A stretch of DNA of 64,000 nt, taken from contig NZ_CP063120.1 of assembly GCF_014931395.1 (NCBI RefSeq), positions 2,029,501-2,093,500 of the forward strand, in the 5' to 3' direction. This document shows, one piece after another, positions 58,899-64,000 of this stretch. This DNA is from Haemophilus parainfluenzae (GTDB lineage: Bacteria; Pseudomonadota; Gammaproteobacteria; Enterobacterales; Pasteurellaceae). The notes under the pieces are model-generated. The model searched no databases. It saw nothing but the letters and a program-made list of their open reading frames with translations, and was not told the DNA's origin. A program made the translations under genes and the position numbers. Every line of letters begins with the position of its first letter. Position 1 is the stretch's first letter.

Positions 58899-58926
58899 AT
58901 TATCCTATAAAAACACCAAAGATCAA
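58899..58926 (-). promoter_or_regulatory. Promoter of ompA
   Basis: On the minus strand, TTGATC (-35), 16 bases, then GATAAT (-10). It predicts a leader of about 170 nt, in line with the long stabilising leaders of ompA genes. Confidence 0.6.
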
Positions 58927-58991
58927 ACTTTTTTTGCCCTTTTTGGTTACTTTATAGACAAACAACCCCTAAAATGAACGTTTGTTCACAA

Positions 58992-59018
58992 AAATCGGGT
59001 TAATTTTTAACCCGATTT
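58992..59018. terminator. Strong hairpin between the ompA and ydiJ promoters
   Basis: AAATCGGGTTAA and TTAACCCGATTT form a perfect 12-bp stem with a 3-base loop. On the minus strand it ends in a run of five Ts, like a terminator. The two neighbouring genes diverge, so neither needs one here. Confidence 0.65.
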
Positions 59019-59117
59019 CTATTCTAACAAAAAATATCTTTTGTTGAAATCGACTTTTTTTTGAGCTTCATATATCATCAAATTCACTTTCTTCTCTTTA
59101 TATAGGTAAGTGATTTT

Positions 59118-62100
59118 ATGTTGCCCCGTCTTTCTAATGTGCCACAACTTAATAACGTGGTAAGTGATTATCTTAGCGAACTCCAAAAACAGCATTTTGA
59201 AGGTGATATTGCCTCAAATTATGCTGACCGTTTAAGTCTTGCGACAGATAACAGCGTCTATCAACAACTTCCTCAGGCTATTTTGTTCCCTAAATCTGTT
59301 GCCGATGTGGTACGCATTACCAAATTAGCTAATCAAGAGAAATACCTTCATCTAACCTTTACACCTCGCGGTGGTGGCACGGGTACCAATGGACAATCTA
59401 TTAATAACAACATTATTGTCGATCTCTCTCGCCACATGACAGGCATTTTAGAGCTTAATATAGAAAAACGTTGGGTTCGCGTTCAAGCAGGTGTAGTAAA
59501 AGACCAACTAAACCAATTTTTAAAACCTCACGGTTTATTCTTTGCGCCAGAACTCTCCACCAGTAATCGAGCAACCCTCGGTGGCATGATTAATACCGAT
59601 GCATCTGGTCAGGGCTCACTGCAATACGGAAAAACCTCTGATCACGTTTTAGCATTACGTTCTGTTTTGATGAATGGTGAAATATTAGATACAAGTGCGG
59701 TCAAATCCGACGATGTTTTAGAAAACTATCCACTAGCAGAAAATGGAAAAACACTACATCAAACGATTTTCCAACGTTGTAAAGAAAAGCGCGCCTCAAT
59801 CATTCAAGATTTACCACAACTCAATCGCTTTCTCACCGGTTACGATCTTAAGAATGTCTTTAATAACGATGAAAGTGAATTTAATCTCACCCGAATTTTA
59901 ACGGGGTCAGAAGGTTCACTTGCATTTATCTGCGAAGCTAAACTCAATTTATTGCCGATTCCGAAATATCGTACCTTAATTAATGTGAAGTATAGCTCAT
60001 TTGATGCCGCACTTCGCAATGCGCCTTTTATGGTGAAAGCCAATGCCCTTTCAGTTGAAACCGTCGATTCCAAAGTGCTGAACCTTGCTAAGCAAGATAT
60101 TATTTGGCATTCAGTGAAAGAACTTTTAACAGAAGAAGAACAAAATCCAATTCTTGGTTTAAACATTGTTGAATATGCGGGCAACAATCAAGCTAAAATC
60201 GACAGCCAAGTGACCGCACTTTGTCAGCAATTAGATGAAAAAATTGCACAAGGCAAAGATCATATTATCGGCTATCAACTTTGTTCTGACTTGCCTTCTA
60301 TTGAACGTATTTACGCCATGCGTAAAAAAGCGGTGGGGCTATTAGGTAATGCAAAAGGTGCGGCCAAACCGATTCCTTTTGTGGAAGATACCTGTGTGCC
60401 ACCAGAACATCTCGCGGATTACATTGCGGAATTTAGAGCCTTATTAGATAGTCATAATCTGCAATATGGGATGTTTGGCCATGTGGATGCCGGTGTATTG
60501 CATGTTCGCCCCGCTTTAGACTTATGCGATAAAGAACAAGTCAAACTCTTTAAACAAATTTCAGATGAAGTGGCTGAACTCACCGTGAAATACGGCGGTT
60601 TACTATGGGGGGAACACGGTAAAGGTGTACGTTCTCATTATGGCGAGAAATTCTTTACTCCCGAACTTTGGCAAGAATTGCGTTATGTGAAATTTTTATT
60701 TGACCCAAATAATCGTCTGAATCCAGGCAAAATCTGTACGCCACTTAATAGCGATGCGGAACTCTATTCGATTCTCTCGCCGATGCGTGCGGATAATGAT
60801 CGCCAAATCCCGATTCAGATGCGAGATGAATTCAAAGGTGCGATGAATTGTAACGGTAACGGACTTTGCTTTAACTTTGATGAGCACAGCATTATGTGTC
60901 CTTCCATGAAAGTGAGTAAAAATCGCGTATTCTCGCCAAAAGGACGAGCCGCTATGGTGCGTGAGTGGCTGCGATTGATGGCGAATGAAAACGTATCGCC
61001 TGATCAATTAGATTTTCATAAAACACAAGTGAAACTGACCGCACTTGTGGAACGTTTTCGCAATAGCGTGCAGAAATGGCGTGGTGAATATGACTTCTCA
61101 CATGAAGTAAAAGCGGCAATGGATACTTGTCTGGCTTGTAAAGCCTGCGCAAGCCAATGCCCGATTAAAATTGATGTACCAAGTTTCCGTGCGAAATTTT
61201 TCCATTTCTACCACAGTCGTTATTTGCGCCCAGTCAAAGATCATATTGTGGCAAATTTAGAAGTTGCTGCACCTTATATGGCGAAAAAACCGGCATTATT
61301 CAATTATTTCACCAAGCTGAAAGTCACTCAAAGCTTGGTTGAAAAAACGCTTGGCATGACTGATTTGCCTCTCCTTTCTGAGCCAAACCTTCAACAACAA
61401 TTAGTGGAAATTGGCTACCAAGGCAAAAAACTAGAAGAGTTGGAAGGTCTCAGTGCAACAGAAAAAGCCAATATGCTCTTTATCGTACAAGATCCTTATA
61501 CCTCTTATTACGATGCTAAAGTGGTACGAGACTTTGTCGCTCTCACACAAAAATTAGGGTTCTCACCAATCCTTCTGCCTTTTAAACCGAATGGCAAAGC
61601 CATGCATATTAAAGGTTTTTTAGCTCGCTTTAGTAAAACCGCAAAAACACAAGCAGAATTTTTAAATCGCGTCGCCAAATTAAATGTACCTTTAGTCGGT
61701 GTTGATTCCGCCATTGTGCTTTCTTATCGAGATGAATATAAAGAGGCCTTAGGTGATTCTCGCGGTGATTTCCATGTACTCACCGCACATGAATGGCTGA
61801 CCAATCAGTTAGAAAGTAGCACATTACAAAGTGCGGTGAAAAATATTGCAAAATCTGACCGCACTTTTGAGTGGCATTTATTCCCTCATTGTACTGAATC
61901 CACCTTTATGCCAAACAGCCCAAAAGAATGGCAGTATATTTTTGCGCAATTTGGACAAACCTTGAACGTTGAGAAAGTCGGCTGTTGTGGTATGGCGGGC
62001 GTATTTGGTCATGAGGTTCAAAATCAAACCATGTCAAAAGACATTTATGACGTATCATGGGGTAAAAAATTACAAGGTAAAGATCCGAATCATTGTCTCG

Positions 62101-62192
62101 CAACCGGCTATTCCTGCCGAAGCCAAGTGAAACGATATGAAAAAGCCATCTTGAAGCACCCTGTTCAAGCATTGCTTGAGATTTTAAATTAG
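59118..62192 (+). CDS. ydiJ: FAD/FeS oxidoreductase YdiJ (D-2-hydroxyglutarate dehydrogenase-like)
   Basis: The protein is 1024 aa (E. coli YdiJ 1018). The N-terminal half is an FAD-linked oxidase (TPRGGGTGTNGQSINNN near residue 88; FGHVDAGVLHVRPALDL near 453). The C-terminal half has a ferredoxin-type cluster motif in CLACKACASQCPI near residue 670 and a late CCG-type domain (GCCGMAGVFGHE). YdiJ in E. coli oxidises D-2-hydroxyglutarate; I infer the same activity. It precedes menI by 15 bases. An inverted USS pair lies inside the coding region at about 61828-61867. Confidence 0.9.
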   Translation: MLPRLSNVPQLNNVVSDYLSELQKQHFEGDIASNYADRLSLATDNSVYQQLPQAILFPKSVADVVRITKLANQEKYLHLTFTPRGGGTGTNGQSINNNIIVDLSRHMTGILELNIEKRWVRVQAGVVKDQLNQFLKPHGLFFAPELSTSNRATLGGMINTDASGQGSLQYGKTSDHVLALRSVLMNGEILDTSAVKSDDVLENYPLAENGKTLHQTIFQRCKEKRASIIQDLPQLNRFLTGYDLKNVFNNDESEFNLTRILTGSEGSLAFICEAKLNLLPIPKYRTLINVKYSSFDAALRNAPFMVKANALSVETVDSKVLNLAKQDIIWHSVKELLTEEEQNPILGLNIVEYAGNNQAKIDSQVTALCQQLDEKIAQGKDHIIGYQLCSDLPSIERIYAMRKKAVGLLGNAKGAAKPIPFVEDTCVPPEHLADYIAEFRALLDSHNLQYGMFGHVDAGVLHVRPALDLCDKEQVKLFKQISDEVAELTVKYGGLLWGEHGKGVRSHYGEKFFTPELWQELRYVKFLFDPNNRLNPGKICTPLNSDAELYSILSPMRADNDRQIPIQMRDEFKGAMNCNGNGLCFNFDEHSIMCPSMKVSKNRVFSPKGRAAMVREWLRLMANENVSPDQLDFHKTQVKLTALVERFRNSVQKWRGEYDFSHEVKAAMDTCLACKACASQCPIKIDVPSFRAKFFHFYHSRYLRPVKDHIVANLEVAAPYMAKKPALFNYFTKLKVTQSLVEKTLGMTDLPLLSEPNLQQQLVEIGYQGKKLEELEGLSATEKANMLFIVQDPYTSYYDAKVVRDFVALTQKLGFSPILLPFKPNGKAMHIKGFLARFSKTAKTQAEFLNRVAKLNVPLVGVDSAIVLSYRDEYKEALGDSRGDFHVLTAHEWLTNQLESSTLQSAVKNIAKSDRTFEWHLFPHCTESTFMPNSPKEWQYIFAQFGQTLNVEKVGCCGMAGVFGHEVQNQTMSKDIYDVSWGKKLQGKDPNHCLATGYSCRSQVKRYEKAILKHPVQALLEILN

Positions 62193-62207
62193 ACCTAGGA
62201 AGAATAT

Positions 62208-62624
62208 ATGATTTGGAAAAAACACTTTACCCTTGAGCAGCTTAATGAAATGGGGAAACATTGTGCTGTTGGGCATTTAGGCATTGAGATCTCAGCTTAT
62301 GGTGAAAACTGGATTGAGGCAAAAATGCCTGTTGATCATCGCACCACTCAACCTTTCGGTTTATTACATGGTGGCGTATCTGTCGCATTGGCTGAAACCA
62401 TTGGCTCGCTGGCGGGATTTCTCAGCATAGAAGAAGGTCAAGTTGCCTTGGGATTAGACATCAATGCCAATCATCTTCGACCAGTGAGACAAGGTTTTGT
62501 TACCGCAAAAGCAACACCAATTGCTTTAAGTCAAAATACCCATGTTTGGCAAATTGACATTCGCGATGAACAAGATAAACTTTGCTGCGTTTCTCGATTA
62601 ACGCTTTATATCAAACATTTATGA
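62208..62624 (+). CDS. menI: 1,4-dihydroxy-2-naphthoyl-CoA hydrolase (hotdog thioesterase, YdiI-like)
   Basis: The protein is 138 aa (E. coli YdiI/MenI 136). Its hotdog active site is in [17 protein letters not shown] near residue 54, with the catalytic glutamate in AETIG. E. coli YdiI acts on 1,4-dihydroxy-2-naphthoyl-CoA in menaquinone synthesis, and its gene also follows ydiJ. A broader acyl-CoA substrate range is possible. It shares an ATGA overlap with hemH, so translation is coupled. The ribosome site is GGAAGAATAT. Confidence 0.88.
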   Translation: MIWKKHFTLEQLNEMGKHCAVGHLGIEISAYGENWIEAKMPVDHRTTQPFGLLHGGVSVALAETIGSLAGFLSIEEGQVALGLDINANHLRPVRQGFVTAKATPIALSQNTHVWQIDIRDEQDKLCCVSRLTLYIKHL

Positions 62625-63589
62625 CTACAACTCAAAAAATTGGCATCATTTTATCGAACCTTGGTACGCCTGATGCCCCTCAACCCGCGGCGATCTCCCG
62701 TTATCTAGCAGATTTTTTAATGGATCCCCGCGTGGTCGATTTGCCTCGTTGGAAATGGTATCCCCTTTTAAAAGCCATTATTTTACCAATGCGTTCTAAA
62801 CGCATTGCTCAAAATTATCAAGCTATTTGGACAGAACAAGGTTCTCCCCTGCTTTCCATTACAAAGCAACAACAAGCGGGTTTACAAGCTTATTTAAATG
62901 AACAAGGCATCAATGCACACGTCGAAATTGCCATGACTTATGGCAATCCTTCAATGCAAAATGCGGTCAAAAATTTACTTAAAAATGAGGTGGAGCACAT
63001 GATTGTGTTGCCGCTTTATCCACAATATTCCAGCACCACAACGGGTGCATTAATCGATGCCTTCAATCGTGCCATCGCGCAAGAACGTAATATTGTGCCT
63101 TTTGAGTTTATTCATTCTTATCATCTTGATGAAAACTACATTAATGCTTTGGTGGATTCGATTAAAGTGCGGTTAAAACCTGATGAGTTTTTGCTTTTCT
63201 CTTATCATGGCATTCCATTGCGTTATGAAAACATGGGCGATTATTATCGTCAGCATTGTAAACAAACCACGATTGCCATTGTGGATAAATTGGGTTTAAC
63301 CGAAAACCAATGGAATATGACCTTCCAATCTCGCTTTGGTCGTGAAGAATGGTTACAACCTTATACCGATCACTTTTTAGAAGAAGCGGCTTCTCAGGGC
63401 ATTCAAAAAATAGCGGTAATTTGCCCAGGTTTTTCGGTAGATTGCTTAGAAACCTTAGAAGAAATCGAGGTTGAAAATAAAGAAACATTCTTAAATCATG
63501 GTGGTGTGTCTTATCACTATATCCCTGCCTTGAATGCTGAAAAAGCACATATTGAAATGATGGGGAAATTGGTTTTGAAGTTGAAATAG
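62621..63589 (+). CDS. hemH: Ferrochelatase
   Basis: The protein is 322 aa. It inserts ferrous iron into protoporphyrin IX, the last step of haem synthesis. The catalytic histidine is in [10 protein letters not shown] near residue 193 and the conserved glutamate in [16 protein letters not shown] near 273. The opening [13 protein letters not shown] is canonical. The ATG at 62621 overlaps the menI stop (ATGA); an upstream start 13 codons earlier is unlikely. With hemA in the same window, both ends of the pathway are present. Confidence 0.97.
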   Translation: MTTTQKIGIILSNLGTPDAPQPAAISRYLADFLMDPRVVDLPRWKWYPLLKAIILPMRSKRIAQNYQAIWTEQGSPLLSITKQQQAGLQAYLNEQGINAHVEIAMTYGNPSMQNAVKNLLKNEVEHMIVLPLYPQYSSTTTGALIDAFNRAIAQERNIVPFEFIHSYHLDENYINALVDSIKVRLKPDEFLLFSYHGIPLRYENMGDYYRQHCKQTTIAIVDKLGLTENQWNMTFQSRFGREEWLQPYTDHFLEEAASQGIQKIAVICPGFSVDCLETLEEIEVENKETFLNHGGVSYHYIPALNAEKAHIEMMGKLVLKLK

Positions 63590-63591
63590 TG

Positions 63592-63729
63592 AATCTCCCC
63601 CTAGCCCCCTCTTTGCGAAAGAGGGGGCGCTTAATAGCAAATGAATGCTCTCCGTTCTTAACTATCCCTTAAAGATATTTCTAATAAAATTAAAAAATCC
63701 TCTTTTGCAAAATGGGATGAGGGAAATTA
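63592..63729. repeat. MITE-like inverted-repeat element, copy A (degenerate)
   Basis: It begins AATCTCCCCCTAGCCCCCTC with an internal hairpin (CCCTCTTTGCGAAAGAGGG). Near its end, at about 63697-63727, lies a weakened inverse copy (TCCTCTTTTGCAAAATGGGA and GAGGGAAATT). The middle has GAATGCTCTCCGTTCTTAA, shared with copy B. It begins 3 bases after the hemH stop. Confidence 0.7.
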
Positions 63730-63750
63730 ATTTTAAATAAGTTGCAGTAG

Positions 63751-63910
63751 TTAAATCTCCCCCTCCCCCCTCTTTACAAAAGAGGGGGTATTTTAATGCC
63801 AATAAATGCTTTCCGTTCTTAATCCCTCTCAAAAACATTCCCAATAAAATCACTAAAAGAAACATCATAAAAAAGCCCCTCTTTTGTAAAGAGGGGTTGG
63901 GGAGATTTAA
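63751..63910. repeat. MITE-like inverted-repeat element, copy B (intact ends)
   Basis: This 160-bp unit is bounded by the exact inverted termini TTAAATCTCCCC and GGGGAGATTTAA. Each end carries its own CCCCTCTTT-AAAGAGGGG palindrome. The middle has AAATGCTTTCCGTTCTTAAT and CCAATAAAAT, as in copy A. It has no coding capacity and lies 21 bases after copy A in the same orientation. Confidence 0.8.
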
Positions 63911-63920
63911 AAAATAAACA

Positions 63921-63948
63921 AAAAGGCGAACCTTTCGATTCGCCTTTT
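63921..63948 (-). terminator. Terminator of the beta-barrel protein gene
   Basis: AAAAGGCGAA and TTCGCCTTTT form a 10-bp stem with loop CCTTTCGA, with A and T runs on both sides. It lies 21 bases after the stop of the partial minus-strand gene. Confidence 0.85.
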
Positions 63949-63969
63949 CAAATTTTTTCTAATCAAAGA

Positions 63970-64000
63970 TTAGAAGAATACACGCATACCTACACCGATA
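63970..64000 (-). CDS. Outer-membrane beta-barrel protein, last codons only
   Basis: The only visible residues are IGVGMRVFF followed by TAA on the minus strand. The alternating hydrophobic pattern and C-terminal phenylalanine are the typical outer-membrane beta-barrel assembly signal (porin or opacity-type protein). A terminator follows directly. Which family cannot be told from nine residues. Confidence 0.4.
   Translation of the reverse strand, partial: IGVGMRVFF

Larger units (their letters stand above)
58719..59117. other. Long intergenic region between divergent ompA and ydiJ
   Basis: It holds the ompA promoter (58899-58926), an ompA leader of about 170 nt with a hairpin at 58849-58871 (TTCCTTTG and CAAAGGAA), and the separate hairpin at 58992-59018. 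I see no protein-coding ORF. It is AT-rich, with no USS. Confidence 0.6.

Noticed and set aside
63662-63868. A 68-codon minus-strand open frame in the region after hemH
   Set aside because: It lies entirely in the two palindromic repeat elements, has no ribosome site and its sequence is dictated by the repeats.

Overview
This window comes from a member of the Pasteurellaceae, most likely Haemophilus parainfluenzae or a close relative. The nine-base uptake signal AAGTGCGGT (Hin-type USS) and its complement occur dozens of times, often as inverted pairs that double as transcription terminators. Base composition is AT-rich. Gene orders such as comNOPQ-recC-nrdR-ribD-degS match Haemophilus. An intact hemA (glutamyl-tRNA reductase) beside a separate hemH argues against H. 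influenzae, which is a haem auxotroph lacking hemA. The species call is an inference. Nothing here looks like a prophage, plasmid or CRISPR locus; almost everything is core chromosome.

Layout. 1-1.4 kb: end of a sulfate ABC transporter operon (cysW tail, cysA). 1.4-6.9 kb: argG, a Rossmann-fold epimerase-like gene and purC (PurR box) on the minus strand, then prfC and a small unknown exported protein on the plus strand. 7.0-7.4 kb: a tRNA operon (Met-Leu-Gln-Gln) with a textbook stable-RNA promoter. 7.5-11.5 kb: a DUF2233 protein, hemA, gloB, a yafS-like methyltransferase and a yegP-like protein. 11.6-16.2 kb: ycaO and gyrA. 16.3-21.7 kb: TorD-family chaperone, quinone oxidoreductase, nfeD, qmcA, modF and sstT. 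21.9-23.0 kb: a UmuD-like gene behind an SOS box, then an NlpC/P60 lipoprotein. 23.2-29.4 kb: the pyruvate dehydrogenase operon aceE-aceF-lpdA. 29.7-31.7 kb: mgsA and a YdgA-family protein.

32-37 kb: dnaK and dnaJ, separated by a GyrI-like gene and a metY-type sulfhydrylase. 37.2-40.7 kb: modABC, with divergent modE. 40.8-47.4 kb: yfbR, degS, ribD, nrdR and recC. 47.4-49.7 kb: the competence pseudopilin operon comNOPQ with a Sxy/CRP-S site. 49.8-51.7 kb: suhB and bioB. 51.8-55.1 kb: thiBPQ under a TPP riboswitch. 55.3-57.5 kb: grxD, two TPM-domain proteins and lemA. 57.6-63.6 kb: ompA, then ydiJ-menI-hemH. 63.6-64 kb: two tandem MITE-like inverted-repeat elements and the last codons of an outer-membrane beta-barrel protein.

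Functional themes are molybdate uptake and its control (modABC, modE, modF), competence and recombination (comNOPQ, recC, USS), pyruvate oxidation, and haem synthesis (hemA, hemH). The observations most worth following up are the UmuD-like SOS gene that has lost the Ser/Lys dyad and the cleavage region, the tandem palindromic elements next to hemH, the split dnaK/dnaJ locus, and a strong hairpin between the divergent ompA and ydiJ genes.
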